Shown: positions 1-8,666 of the stretch, one piece after another
Position numbering within the stretch: position 1 is the first letter of the stretch
Layout of the letters: each line of letters begins with the position of its first letter
Notes under the pieces: model-generated
The model's database searches: none
What the model was told of the DNA's origin: nothing
The model's input: only the letters and a program-made list of their open reading frames with translations
Source of the DNA: Kocuria subflava
GTDB lineage: Bacteria; Actinomycetota; Actinomycetes; Actinomycetales; Micrococcaceae
Direction: 5' to 3'
Length of the DNA: 64,000 nt
NCBI RefSeq assembly: GCF_012163155.1
Contig: NZ_JAAVUN010000003.1
Coordinates: forward strand, 25,270-89,269
Program-made: the position numbers and the translations under genes

Positions 1-1254
1 CGAAGTGGTCGAGCCAGACCCTGCCGCGCCGCCGTCGTCGTGCCACACACTGGAAGCCGTGGACCCACCCCCGCGTCCGGCACCACCGAAGCCCAGCCCC
101 TCTTCAGACACCGTGGGGGAGGTTGCGGTGTGCAGCCCTGTCAGGGAGGTGGTGTCGTCAAAGACTCCCAAGGTCTTGGGCGCGGTGCCGGTGGATGCGT
201 GTGCGGTGGCTGTGGTGATGGCTTCGGTGGGGGCTTCTGCTGGTGGCGTTGTGGACGGTGCGGTGGGCAGCGAACCGCTGGAGCGCAGTTCCTCCACCGG
301 ACCGGTGGCTGGTGCGGTGGGCGGAAGCACAGAGGCGCCGGGGTCGGCCACCACCGGTGCCAGCGGCCCGGGACCCTGCTCCCAGCCCGCAGGTACATGC
401 GTCAGCGCATCCGCGTTCAGCTGACGTCGCAGGTCGGCCAAATCCTGGACCAGGTGACTGGCATCTGCGGGCCGTTGGTCTTCTACCTTGGCCGTCCACC
501 GGGCCAGCATCTGGGAGATCAGCGGATCGATCCCGTCCACCGACTCCTCCAAGGCGGGGACGGCCTGTTCCGCATGGGCCCGGGCCAGGCTCAGTGGCCC
601 GCCCTCGAACGGGCGGCGCCCTGCCAACATCTCCCACACCAAAATGCCCACCGAGTAGACGTCCGCCCGAGTTCCCACGGGCTTCTCCAACACCAACTCC
701 GGTGCAGCGTAGGCCACGGTGCCCAACACTGCCCCGGTGGTGGTGTGCTGATCGGCCCCACGGCTCAGACCAAAGTCGGCCACCTTGACGGTTCCGTCCG
801 TGCGCATGAGGACGTTCTCCGGTTTGATGTCCCGGTGAACCAGTCCTGCACGGTGCGCGCTGGCCAGCCCGTCCAGCATCTGAGCCAAGATGCTGAAGGC
901 CTGGCTGGGGGTCAGGAAGCCCTTGCGGTGGAGCACGTCCCGCAGGGTGCCGCCCTCCACGTATTCCATGACCAGGTAAACCAGGCCATCGGGGGTTTCA
1001 CCTTGGTCCAGGACCGCCACCACGTGAGGGTGGGACAGCTGGGCAGCAGCACGTGCCTCCCGTGCAAATCTGCCCACGAAGGCAGGGTCCTCCGTCAGGT
1101 GTGGGTGCATGATCTTGACGGCCACCGTGCGATCCAAGCGCTGATCCACCGCCCGGTAGACACCCCCGGTGCCACCGCGGGCCATACGTGGGCCCACCGT
1201 GTAGCGCGACTCCAGGACGGTGCCGGTCAGGTGATCTTCTTGAGCTCTTTGCAC
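1..1254 (-). CDS. Serine/threonine protein kinase, PknL-like (C-terminus beyond the window)
   Basis: Membrane-type bacterial Hanks kinase; 418 codons are visible and the frame is still open at base 1. The kinase domain covers about residues 15-280: glycine loop ARGGTGGVY (25-33), ATP-anchoring Lys47 in VAVKIM, C-helix Glu67, catalytic loop HRDIKPEN (140-147, Asp142), DFG at 160-162 and APE at 184-186. After it comes a Ser/Thr/Pro-rich juxtamembrane-type stretch; any TM or PASTA repeats would lie outside the window. The GTG start is preceded by an in-frame TAG four codons upstream and by TAGTGT six bases upstream, which fits a leaderless transcript. Divergently placed neighbours, an Rv2175c-like protein and an idsA-like synthase, match the mycobacterial pknL locus, where Rv2175c is a PknL substrate; that role here is inferred. 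Confidence 0.93.
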   Translation of the reverse strand, partial: MQRAQEDHLTGTVLESRYTVGPRMARGGTGGVYRAVDQRLDRTVAVKIMHPHLTEDPAFVGRFAREARAAAQLSHPHVVAVLDQGETPDGLVYLVMEYVEGGTLRDVLHRKGFLTPSQAFSILAQMLDGLASAHRAGLVHRDIKPENVLMRTDGTVKVADFGLSRGADQHTTTGAVLGTVAYAAPELVLEKPVGTRADVYSVGILVWEMLAGRRPFEGGPLSLARAHAEQAVPALEESVDGIDPLISQMLARWTAKVEDQRPADASHLVQDLADLRRQLNADALTHVPAGWEQGPGPLAPVVADPGASVLPPTAPATGPVEELRSSGSLPTAPSTTPPAEAPTEAITTATAHASTGTAPKTLGVFDDTTSLTGLHTATSPTVSEEGLGFGGAGRGGGSTASSVWHDDGGAAGSGSTTS

Positions 1255-1260
1255 AAGACA

Positions 1261-1266
1261 ACACTA
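1261..1266 (-). promoter_or_regulatory. -10 element of the kinase gene (leaderless type)
   Basis: TAGTGT on the minus strand, six bases (TGTCTT) before the GTG start. No Shine-Dalgarno sequence precedes that start. No clear -35 hexamer is visible. Confidence 0.5.
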
Positions 1267-1319
1267 GGCCAGGGTTCTGAGCCAATGCTTGGAAGCAGAA
1301 TTTCTGGCCTTCACGGTGG

Positions 1320-2468
1320 TCAGCTCCAGGCGTTGAGCTTGGCCTTCACCTGGGACACGTAACGCTTGGTGTCATCGAACATGCCGTATTCCTGGACGCC
1401 GTGAAGGCCTTGGTAATAGGCGGCAATGGCCTGGTCGTCATTATCCGCGCGCTGCGTGTTGGCGCGAATGATGGCCACCCCGGCGGTCACGTTGTCCTGT
1501 GGATCCAACAGATCCAGTTCCCGGCCCACCAGCAGTTCTGCCCATTCGCCTGCTGCGGGGATCACCTGCATGGTGCCGATGGCATTGGCAGGGGAGATCA
1601 CCTGGTGGTTGAACCCGGATTCCTGCTCGGCATGCGCCAATGCCAGGGCTGGGTCCACACCCATGTCTTCAGCGGTGCTGCGCACCATGGACTTCAGGTC
1701 CTGGGCAGAGACCTGGGGCCGTTGTGCCAGCGCGGCGTGGGACTCATTGGCGGCGGCCACGGTGTCGTCGTCGTAGTCATGTCCGGGGAAATTGTTGGTG
1801 ACAGCCTGCGGTGTGGGGCCAGACTGCTCGGAGGGTTGCCCCGGCTCGGAGGCCGCAGGGGCCTGAGGGCCGGCGTCTGCGGCGGGAATCGTCAGTACGT
1901 GCCCGGTATTCAGGGCACGGGCCACATCGAGGTCATTGGCCTCGATGATGTCAGCCACCGTGACGTCATGCGTGCGGGCCAGTTCCCACAAGGAATCACC
2001 GCGGACCACCGTGTGCTCCGTGGTGGCCGGCGCTTCCGTCTGGGTGTTGTCTGCTGGTTCTGCAGGCTCGGCGACCGCTGCGGCATCCACCGCTTTTCGG
2101 GGGGCATCCGCCCCTGCCGGGGCGCTGAGGCGTAAGTGCTGGCCGGGCTTCAACGCGGCGTCACCGTGGAGATCGTTGAACTCCATCAGCTCCTCCACGG
2201 AGATGCCATTGGCGGTGGCAACCGACCACAGCGAATCCCCGGGCATCACGGTGCGGACGGGTCCTTCGGGGCGTGATTCGTCCTGGGCGGGCGTGGGCTG
2301 GTGGTCATCCGGGGTGGCGTGTGCTGCTGCAGCGCCCGTAACACCCAACGCCGCCAATGCGGCTGCTGCGGTTGCTGCCCGGGTTGCCAGGCGAAAATGC
2401 GGGCGGGTACCAGAATTCGGGTGCTTGTCAGCGCGCTGCGAATCCTGGTCCTCAGGAGTGTGGTGCAT
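1320..2468 (-). CDS. Secreted LysM-domain lytic transglycosylase
   Basis: Cell-wall hydrolase of 382 aa. A basic N-terminus and an Ala-rich hydrophobic stretch (about residues 27-50, ending AAHATPDD) look like a signal peptide. Two LysM peptidoglycan-binding repeats follow, with cores VMPGDSLWSVA and VVRGDSLWELA, separated by an acidic Ala/Pro linker. The C-terminal third is a soluble-transglycosylase fold with the catalytic-Glu motif AHAEQESGFN followed by NAIGTMQV. The ATG is chosen because GAGG lies six bases upstream; a TTG four codons earlier is possible but has no such site. It lies downstream of the kinase on the opposite side of Rv2175c, so the wall hydrolase sits in a kinase neighbourhood; whether it is regulated by the kinase is unknown. 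Confidence 0.9.
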   Translation of the reverse strand: MHHTPEDQDSQRADKHPNSGTRPHFRLATRAATAAAALAALGVTGAAAAHATPDDHQPTPAQDESRPEGPVRTVMPGDSLWSVATANGISVEELMEFNDLHGDAALKPGQHLRLSAPAGADAPRKAVDAAAVAEPAEPADNTQTEAPATTEHTVVRGDSLWELARTHDVTVADIIEANDLDVARALNTGHVLTIPAADAGPQAPAASEPGQPSEQSGPTPQAVTNNFPGHDYDDDTVAAANESHAALAQRPQVSAQDLKSMVRSTAEDMGVDPALALAHAEQESGFNHQVISPANAIGTMQVIPAAGEWAELLVGRELDLLDPQDNVTAGVAIIRANTQRADNDDQAIAAYYQGLHGVQEYGMFDDTKRYVSQVKAKLNAWS

Positions 2469-2669
2469 GAGAGACCTCAAGGACTGGGGTGACGACTGTG
2501 GGGAAGTAACGGCCGCGCCCCAGACGCTACCCGGCTCATCCGCCGGCGCACAGCAAGGGGGCGCGCGAGTCTCACCACATCACGGTTCCAACGCACATCG
2601 CGGTCACTCCCACTGTGGTCACAGCGCGCCAGACTGTGCCCTGGACGCACCGCATGGCACCCTGGTGCC

Positions 2670-3068
2670 GTGAACAAGTCCACTCATCGTGAAGAAGATC
2701 CCACACCCGAACAGTTCGCCCCGCTGGCACAGCTGGTTCAGGGGTGGACCACCATCCCTGACATTGCTGAGGCCATGGACGTGATCGTCACTCGCGTGCA
2801 TGGATTGGTGGACGACGGCGCCGTGCTCGCCTTCCGCGACCCCGCTGACGGTGTGCGGCGGATCCCCGTGGAGTTCACCACCGACGGCAAGCCCTTGGAT
2901 TCGTTGCAGGGCACCGTCTCCGTCCTGCGAGATGCCGGCTTCACAGACGTGGAAGCTGCCATCTGGTTGCTGACCCCGGACGAGTCCCTTCCCGGACGTC
3001 CCGTGGACTTCCTCCATGCAGGTCGCAAGACGGAGATTCGGCGTCGAGCCCAGTCCATGGGGTGGTGA
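2670..3068 (+). CDS. Rv2175c-like winged-helix DNA-binding protein
   Basis: Small protein of 132 aa. The middle shows a helix-turn-helix (WTTIPDIAEAMDVIVTRVHGLV) followed by a strand pair and a C-terminal block (SVLRDAGFTDVEAAIWLL, then LPGRPVDFL and EIRRRAQSMGW) typical of the Rv2175c C-terminal domain. In M. tuberculosis the homologue binds DNA and is phosphorylated by PknL on an N-terminal Thr, which reduces DNA binding. The N-terminus here (MNKSTHREEDPTPEQ) holds Thr5 and Thr12 as candidate sites. The start is GTG; no Shine-Dalgarno site is visible. It is transcribed away from the LysM/kinase pair. Confidence 0.88.
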   Translation: MNKSTHREEDPTPEQFAPLAQLVQGWTTIPDIAEAMDVIVTRVHGLVDDGAVLAFRDPADGVRRIPVEFTTDGKPLDSLQGTVSVLRDAGFTDVEAAIWLLTPDESLPGRPVDFLHAGRKTEIRRRAQSMGW

Positions 3069-3153
3069 ACCACCGCTTCAGCGGTGAAATGGTCAGCGGC
3101 GGAACAGTCCGCCGCGAGAAAGTCGGCCGCGAAACGGTCGCTTGCAACGCTGA

Positions 3154-4287
3154 TCAGCGCTCGCGGCGCACCGCCGATTGCAGGATGCGGTGGAAGGCTG
3201 CGGCCACCACGGGTTCCACCTGCAGGCTGTTGATCCCGGCTTTTGCCGCCGCGGTGAGGAGGTCCACGGATTCCTCCACCTGTTCCAGGGCACCACTGGC
3301 CTGGATCGCCTGGCGTGCGGTCATGATGTCCTCCGCGGTGCTCTCGGAGCGGCCCAGTACCCGGGTCACGGCGGCTGCTTGATCTTCCGTGGCGTGCTCA
3401 AGGTGCTTGGCGATGACCACGGTGCGTTTGCCTTCGCGGAGGTCATCGCCTGCGGGCTTGCCCGTGGTCTGGGGATCTCCGTAGATGCCCAGAATGTCGT
3501 CCCGGATCTGGAAAGCCTCGCCCAGGGCCAAGGCGAACTTCCGATGCCCTGCGATCTGAGCTTCGGTTCTCCCCGCCAGCAGCGCCCCCAATGCAACGGG
3601 GTGTTCGGCTGAGTACTTGGCGGATTTGTACCGCAGTATGTCCACCGCACGCCGGTGGGCTCGCTCGGAGGGGACATCGCCTGCGGCCACTTCCGCATGG
3701 ATGTCCAGATACTGCCCGATCATCACTTCCGTACGCATCAGATTGAAACCCTGAGCGGCTTCTGCTGGATGGCCTGCTGCCGCCAGGGCTTGTCCGAACA
3801 ATTGCTCAGACCAGGTCAGGGCCAGATCGCCAATCAGGATGGCGGAGGACACCCCAAAATGGGCGGGTTCCTGATCCCAGCTGCGGTTCATGTGGAGGTG
3901 CTCCAGGCGCTTGTGCACGCTGGGCATGGAGCGTCGGGTGTCAGAGCGGTCAATGACGTCGTCGTGAATCAAAGCCGCCGTTTGGAAAAGTTCCAGCCCC
4001 GCTGCCGCCTGAATCGGGATGGGGGAGTCGGCCTGACCACCTGCCGAACGCCATCCCCAGTACAGGAGTTGGGCCCGCATCCGTTTGCCGCCCGTGGACA
4101 GATCGGCAATAGCCTGAACCAACTCACCGGCGGCGTCGTCGATCCCCAGGGCAACCTGGGTCTGCTGACCGAACCATAGTGTCAGTTCGTGTTCAACGCC
4201 CTCAAGGAAAGTACTGGTCTCTGCGGTGATCTGATCCTGCAACGCAGCTGTGCTGTCTGAGGCGGATGGGATGCTGGGTGTTGGCAC
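3154..4287 (-). CDS. idsA: Polyprenyl (geranylgeranyl-type) diphosphate synthase
   Basis: Trans-isoprenyl diphosphate synthase, 377 aa, which chain-elongates allylic diphosphates with isopentenyl diphosphate. The first Asp-rich motif is DDVID (109-113) with RR shortly after, preceded by GGKRMR (66-71); the second is IRDDILGIYGD. GTG start with GGGAG six bases upstream. The idsA2 gene of M. tuberculosis sits in the same neighbourhood beside Rv2175c/pknL. The product could feed menaquinone, carotenoid or undecaprenyl synthesis; chain length cannot be read with confidence. The gene converges on the Rv2175c-like gene and diverges from dinB. Confidence 0.9.
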   Translation of the reverse strand: MPTPSIPSASDSTAALQDQITAETSTFLEGVEHELTLWFGQQTQVALGIDDAAGELVQAIADLSTGGKRMRAQLLYWGWRSAGGQADSPIPIQAAAGLELFQTAALIHDDVIDRSDTRRSMPSVHKRLEHLHMNRSWDQEPAHFGVSSAILIGDLALTWSEQLFGQALAAAGHPAEAAQGFNLMRTEVMIGQYLDIHAEVAAGDVPSERAHRRAVDILRYKSAKYSAEHPVALGALLAGRTEAQIAGHRKFALALGEAFQIRDDILGIYGDPQTTGKPAGDDLREGKRTVVIAKHLEHATEDQAAAVTRVLGRSESTAEDIMTARQAIQASGALEQVEESVDLLTAAAKAGINSLQVEPVVAAAFHRILQSAVRRER

Positions 4288-4509
4288 GTAAGGCTCCCGG
4301 TCAAACGGTGTGGCATGGCAGGCGCGTCACGGCACCTCCATCAGCGTAGACGAGCCTGCGCCGGGCCAGTGCAGTTCAGTTGGCCGGGCCAGTGCCGCCC
4401 AGTAGGCCAGGCCCGCGCAGGCAAGTGGTCCGTGCAGCTCAGGAGCCGGCGTCGCCCAATAGTCAGTGCTGCCCGGCACTGGAGCCCGGTTCACCAGGAA
4501 GGAGTGGTT

Positions 4510-5835
4510 GTGCCTCACGACGACGTCGCCGAGCTCAGGCGCACAGCAATCCTCCATGTGGACATGGACATGTTCTTTGTGGCCGTGGAGTTGTTGGAAC
4601 ACCCCGAGCTGGTGGGGCGCCCGGTGATTGTGGCCGCTCAGTCCAACCGCTCCGTGGTGCTCTCGGCTTCCTATGAGGCTCGAGCCTTTGGTGTTCGTTC
4701 CGGGATGCCGTTGGCACGGGCCCGGGCCATGTGCCCCCAGGGAACGGTGCTGACGCCGCACTACAAGGTGTATCCCAAGTATTCGGCGACCATCATGGGG
4801 ATCTTTCATGAGGTCACCGACCGTGTGGAGCAGATCAGTGTGGATGAGGCCTTTCTGGATGTCTCCGGTGCCATCCGTCGGCTGGGATCACCGTTGGAGA
4901 TCGCAAGGCGGCTGCGGGTGCGGATCCGGGAGGCCACTGGATTGACCGCCTCTGTGGGGATCGGTGCCACCAAGACCATTGCCAAGATCGCCTCCACCCG
5001 TGCCAAACCTGATGGTCTGCTGATGGTGAACCATCGGGATACGGTGGCCTTTTTGGCGGAGTTGCCCGTGGGCGCACTGTGGGGGGTTGGTGCCAAGACC
5101 GCCCAGACTTTGCAGGCCGCCGGGCTGCGGCATGTGGGGGACTTGGCCGCCCAGACACCGGCATCATTGGCACGACTTGTGGGCCCGGCCGCCGGCGCCC
5201 ATCTCCACGCGTTGGCCAACGGCCACGATCCTCGCGCGGTCACCCCGGTGCGGGAGGAGAAGAGTCTGGGGGCTGAGGGCACGTTCGAGGAAGACGTCAC
5301 GGACGTTGGAAGGATCAGGCGGGAACTGTTGAGCCTGTCCCACCGCACAGCCGCTCGTCTGCGTTCCAACGGGCTTCGGGCCAAACGTGTGGGACTCAAA
5401 CTGCGCTGGGCGGATTTCACCACCATCTCGCGCTCGCGCACCGTGGCACAGCCGTTTTCCTCGGGGCACGACCTCTACACCCATGCCCTGGACCTGCTCA
5501 AACAGGAGACGCCGTTGCCCGCACCGGTGCGCCTGATCGGGGTGCGTGCTGAACATCTGGAATCAGGTGACACCGCCATGCAACTGAGCCTGGACGGCAG
5601 GGAGGAGGACTGGGCCGCCGTGGAATCCGCCATGGATCGTGCACGCAGGCGCTTTGGCGATGTCGGACTCGGACCGGCCTCCATGCTCGGCCACCGCGGG
5701 ACGGGGCACCGGCGTGAAGGTGAGCAGAACCTGCGCCCCGGTGCTGCGGGCGGAGGCGATCCACAAGGCAACTGGGAGCCTGGGTCGCGGAACAGACCAG
5801 AACCAGGCGTACCCAGGGGTGGACATGGAGGGTAG
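4510..5835 (+). CDS. dinB: DNA polymerase IV (Y-family translesion polymerase)
   Basis: Error-prone lesion-bypass polymerase, 441 aa from the chosen start. Palm motif HVDMDMFF holds metal ligand Asp18; SVDEAFLDVSG holds Asp112 and Glu113. GIGATKTIAKIAS and KPDG follow, then helix-hairpin-helix thumb WGVGAKTAQTL and a little-finger domain. The frame is open about 65 codons further upstream, but AAGGAG lies five bases before the GTG at 4510 and the conserved domain begins 12 residues later, so that start is preferred. The last about 50 residues (Gly/Arg/Pro-rich) show no visible beta-clamp motif. No LexA-type box is evident upstream. Confidence 0.9.
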   Translation: MPHDDVAELRRTAILHVDMDMFFVAVELLEHPELVGRPVIVAAQSNRSVVLSASYEARAFGVRSGMPLARARAMCPQGTVLTPHYKVYPKYSATIMGIFHEVTDRVEQISVDEAFLDVSGAIRRLGSPLEIARRLRVRIREATGLTASVGIGATKTIAKIASTRAKPDGLLMVNHRDTVAFLAELPVGALWGVGAKTAQTLQAAGLRHVGDLAAQTPASLARLVGPAAGAHLHALANGHDPRAVTPVREEKSLGAEGTFEEDVTDVGRIRRELLSLSHRTAARLRSNGLRAKRVGLKLRWADFTTISRSRTVAQPFSSGHDLYTHALDLLKQETPLPAPVRLIGVRAEHLESGDTAMQLSLDGREEDWAAVESAMDRARRRFGDVGLGPASMLGHRGTGHRREGEQNLRPGAAGGGDPQGNWEPGSRNRPEPGVPRGGHGG

Positions 5836-5915
5836 GCTTGTTCAAAAGACGGTGTGCAACGTTGCCCTTGGCCCCTGCCCATCGATCCTGATCATCGCCT
5901 TTGAGGAGGGACGTC

Positions 5916-6314
5916 GTGGCTCTGTCTGAGCGAGAGCAACAGCTGTTGGCGCAATTGGAACAGCAGTTGAATGCTGACGACCCCCAGTTCGCCAGCACCA
6001 TGGAAACCCGGCCCGTCCGCCCCACGTTCTCCACCCGTGCCATTGTGCTGGGTGCGGTGATCGCCGTTGTGGGACTGGTCGTGGTCATCGGTGGTGTCAT
6101 GCTCAACCAGATCGTGGTTGGCGTCCTGGGCTTTTTGATCATGTCCCTGGGTGTCTACTGGGCCAGCACCCGCGGTGCCGGCAAGCCCAAGGCTGCAGCA
6201 GACGCCGATCCCCAGCCCAGCCGGGGCCCGGCACCCAAGGCGGCCAAGTCGTCGTCGGGATTCATGCGCAATTTGGAGAACAAGTGGGACGAGCGCCGCT
6301 CCAGCGGCCAGTGA
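5916..6314 (+). CDS. DUF3040 family membrane protein
   Basis: 132 aa. It starts MALSEREQQLLAQLEQQL, the typical opening of the DUF3040 family, in which a short helical N-terminus precedes two transmembrane helices (about residues 42-63 and 66-86 here). The C-terminus is a basic, Pro/Ala-rich cytoplasmic tail ending KWDERRSSGQ. GTG start with GAGGAGGG five bases upstream; a TTG five codons earlier overlaps that site and is unlikely. A TAGGCT at 5833-5838 is a candidate -10. Members are regularly found just before mraZ in Actinobacteria; function is unknown. Confidence 0.85.
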   Translation: MALSEREQQLLAQLEQQLNADDPQFASTMETRPVRPTFSTRAIVLGAVIAVVGLVVVIGGVMLNQIVVGVLGFLIMSLGVYWASTRGAGKPKAAADADPQPSRGPAPKAAKSSSGFMRNLENKWDERRSSGQ

Positions 6315-6339
6315 CCCGCCCCTGACCCATTCGGTTTGA

Positions 6340-6369
6340 GGCCCCGAACCCTGGTGGTTCGGGGCCTTT
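6340..6369 (+). terminator. Rho-independent terminator after the DUF3040 gene
   Basis: Perfect 11-bp stem GGCCCCGAACC / GGTTCGGGGCC with a 5-base loop, followed by TTT. It lies 25 bases after the stop codon. Confidence 0.88.
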
Positions 6370-6400
6370 GCCATGCCCAGGCGACTCCACAACAGAGAGT

Positions 6401-6440
6401 CAGCGGCAGAAATGTGGGGTTAGCGGCAGAAATGTGGGGG
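6401..6440. repeat. Two tandem copies of a 20-base unit
   Basis: Consecutive units share AGCGGCAGAAATGTGGGG (6402-6419 and 6422-6439), identical over 18 bases, with a 20-base period. Confidence 0.85.
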
Positions 6441-6572
6441 CGGGTCGGGCGCGTCCGGTCGGCCATTGGCGTGCCCAGCCCAGTTACTCACTGCGCACCG
6501 GGGCATGACTTGCGCCCCTGATCCACCCCGCCACCTGAGCCACCCCACCCGATGCCACGCGCGCCAAGCGGG

Positions 6573-6619
6573 TGCCACTTTGGTACGCCATGAGCAACTG
6601 ATGGCGTACCTAAGTGGCA
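6573..6619. repeat. 19-bp inverted repeat with 9-base loop
   Basis: Arms at 6573-6591 (TGCCACTTTGGTACGCCAT) and 6601-6619 pair at 18 of 19 positions. No T-run follows on either strand and it is about 250 bases from the nearest stop, so it is not an obvious terminator. Confidence 0.8.
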
Positions 6620-6879
6620 GCGGCTTGATCGAGGCACGGCATCGAAGCGCGAGCCATCGGGCGGTGCCGCTGCGCACCGTTCAGGCGCCGCCGGTTGTGC
6701 ATCGCCACCAGGTGCTCCCTCCACGTTGCTCCACATCCCCTCCCCACATCCCTCCACTGGGCACCCGTTCGTGGCCCCAGATGCTCTGACATGCACAGAT
6801 GCCCTGCTGGGAAGAGTGGTTCACGCACCACTGATCGTCGATCCTGCGTCACGTTTGTCCAAGTTGACGCGGATGTTGG

Positions 6880-6912
6880 TTGACCGGGGAGGAAAGTGGA
6901 GTAAAGTGGGGG
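6880..6912 (+). promoter_or_regulatory. mraZ promoter with overlapping MraZ-box repeats
   Basis: TTGACC (6880-6885), 16-base spacer, TAAAGT (6902-6907). Two tandem 10-base repeats AAAGTGGAGT (6893-6902) and AAAGTGGGGG (6903-6912) lie across the spacer and -10. MraZ proteins bind short G-rich direct repeats in their own promoter, AAAGTG-type in Mollicutes, so autoregulation of the dcw cluster is the natural reading. Confidence 0.75.
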
Positions 6913-6960
6913 AGTAGAAAGAGAAGTAGGAGGAACCCTTCAAGAACCAAGGTGGTGAGC

Positions 6961-7392
6961 ATGTTCCTCGGGACGTACTCACCCCGGCTCGATGAGAAGG
7001 GGCGCCTGATCTTTCCGGCCAAGTTTCGCGATGAACTTGCCGAAGGTCTGGTCCTCACTCGCGGTCAGGAACGCTGCATCTACGTGTTCAGCGCTTCTGA
7101 GTTCGAGAAGGTTCACGAGCAGATGCGGGCGGCGCCGTTGTCGTCCAAACAGGCCCGTGACTACATCCGCGTTTTTCTCTCAGGTGCCTCGGATGAGGTG
7201 CCGGACAAGCAGGGCCGGGTGACCATTCCCACTCCGCTTCGTCAGTACGCAGGTCTGGATCGTGAGTTGGCGGTTGTAGGCGCCGGCTCCCGTGCTGAGA
7301 TCTGGGACGCCCAGGCATGGGAGTCCTACCTAGCGGAACAGGAGTCGGCGTTCTCGGCCACTGAGGACGAGGTCATCCCGGGGCTCTTCTGA
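6961..7392 (+). CDS. mraZ: Transcriptional regulator MraZ
   Basis: 143 aa, the usual MraZ length, starting [14 protein letters not shown]. Two tandem AbrB-like halves are visible: [15 protein letters not shown] near the N-terminus and [13 protein letters not shown] in the second half. MraZ forms ring-shaped oligomers that bind direct repeats upstream of the dcw operon and usually repress it. An upstream in-frame extension is rejected because homologues begin at MFLG; the ATG follows an AAGGTGGTGAGC stretch. It opens the division/cell-wall cluster; rsmH follows after 296 bases. Confidence 0.96.
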   Translation: MFLGTYSPRLDEKGRLIFPAKFRDELAEGLVLTRGQERCIYVFSASEFEKVHEQMRAAPLSSKQARDYIRVFLSGASDEVPDKQGRVTIPTPLRQYAGLDRELAVVGAGSRAEIWDAQAWESYLAEQESAFSATEDEVIPGLF

Positions 7393-7688
7393 GCACACCG
7401 GCTGAAACCGAATAGTTGTCCATGAGCGGTTGCACACCGCACCGGGATCTCCGCGGCGAGATCTCCACCCGCACTGCCGTCACCGTCCTGACTCAACTTC
7501 CCCTGAGCCAGGCCGGATTCGAGGGACGGCCAGCGGGCGGGGTTCTGGTCACGTAGCTCACGGTGCGGTGTCCGTCTGTTCGGACCCGCCCGCCAGTAAG
7601 CTGATGCACCGAAAACACCGCATGCGACGGCGCGTGCACCCCTGAATCGTTGATGGCCACCTGATCGTGGCCGTGATGAGGAGCAGCC
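7393..7688 (+). other. Gap between mraZ and rsmH
   Basis: 296 bases with no supported gene. TAAGCT around 7596-7601 is a possible -10 for an rsmH transcript independent of the mraZ promoter; there is no convincing -35. Confidence 0.35.
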
Positions 7689-8666
7689 ATGTCGGATGTA
7701 CCGCGCCCCACCTCGCAGCGGCACGTCCCCGTCCTGTTGGACCAATGCCTGGACCTCATGGCACCTGGCCTGGATCGGGACCATTCGGTGGCCGTGGACG
7801 CCACCCTGGGCATGGGGGGTCACTCAGAAGCGCTGCTGACACGGTTCCCCACGCTGCACCTGGTGGGTGTGGACCGTGACCCCACCGCCTTGGAATTGGC
7901 CAGCGCCCGGCTGGCACCATTCGGTGAGCGATTCCACCCCGTACACGCCACCTACGATCACATCCCGGAGGCCCTGGAACAGGCCGGCTTCCACCGTGCC
8001 GACGCCATTCTGTTCGACCTGGGCGTCTCGTCCATGCAGCTGGATGAACGCGAGCGTGGGTTCGCCTACTCCTATGACGCGCCCTTGGACATGCGCATGG
8101 ATTCGACCTCCGAGTTCACCGCCCAGGAGATCGTGAACACCTACTCGGAGGATGATTTGCGCCGAATCCTGCGCGACTGGGGAGAGGAACGCTTTGCAGG
8201 CCGGATTGCCCGAGCCATCGTCAAGACCCGTACGTCACAGGAATTGGCCACCACCGGTGAACTCGTGGAGATCGTGCGTGGTGCGGTCCCCGTTGCAGTG
8301 CAGCGCAAGAAGGGCCACCCGGCCAAGCAGACGTTTCAGGCGCTGCGCATCGAGGTCAACCAGGAACTCGAGGTCTTGCGTCGCGCGGTCCCGCGTGCCC
8401 TGGATGTTCTCAGCATGAACGGGCGAGTCGTTGCCATGAGCTACCACTCCCTAGAAGACAAAATCGTTAAACAGGTCTTAGCTGCTCGTTCCGTCTCCAC
8501 AGCGCCCAAGGGTCTGCCGGTGGAATTGGAGGAGCACAAGCCGACCTTCAAGGTCCTCACACGGGGCACGCACACCCCCACCGAGGAAGAAATTGCTGCC
8601 AATCCGCGCGCCGCGTCCGCGCGGTTGCGGGCGGCCGAACGCATCAGAAGTGGGAATGTGGCATGA
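7689..8666 (+). CDS. rsmH: 16S rRNA (cytosine1402-N4)-methyltransferase
   Basis: SAM-dependent methyltransferase (MraW), 325 aa, modifying C1402 in the decoding centre of 16S rRNA. SAM-binding motif [10 protein letters not shown] at residues 38-47, VGVDRDP after it, [11 protein letters not shown] in the middle, and the family signature [30 protein letters not shown] near the C-terminus. ATG with GAGGAG seven bases upstream. Its TGA overlaps the ftsL ATG by four bases, implying translational coupling. Confidence 0.97.
   Translation: MSDVPRPTSQRHVPVLLDQCLDLMAPGLDRDHSVAVDATLGMGGHSEALLTRFPTLHLVGVDRDPTALELASARLAPFGERFHPVHATYDHIPEALEQAGFHRADAILFDLGVSSMQLDERERGFAYSYDAPLDMRMDSTSEFTAQEIVNTYSEDDLRRILRDWGEERFAGRIARAIVKTRTSQELATTGELVEIVRGAVPVAVQRKKGHPAKQTFQALRIEVNQELEVLRRAVPRALDVLSMNGRVVAMSYHSLEDKIVKQVLAARSVSTAPKGLPVELEEHKPTFKVLTRGTHTPTEEEIAANPRAASARLRAAERIRSGNVA

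Larger units (their letters stand above)
6370..6879. other. Non-coding region between the DUF3040 gene and mraZ
   Basis: About 510 bases with no gene I can support; short open frames here lack start signals and family features. It holds a 20-base tandem duplication and an unrelated 19-bp palindrome (listed separately), then Cys/His-poor, C-rich filler up to the mraZ promoter. Confidence 0.6.

Noticed and set aside
40..1362. 440-codon open frame on the plus strand
   Set aside because: It is antisense to the Ser/Thr kinase; its translation is low in structure and matches no family, while the minus-strand frame shows a full kinase domain.
4315..4509. N-terminal extension of dinB
   Set aside because: Arg/Gln-rich with no polymerase sequence; a strong AAGGAG site marks the later start.
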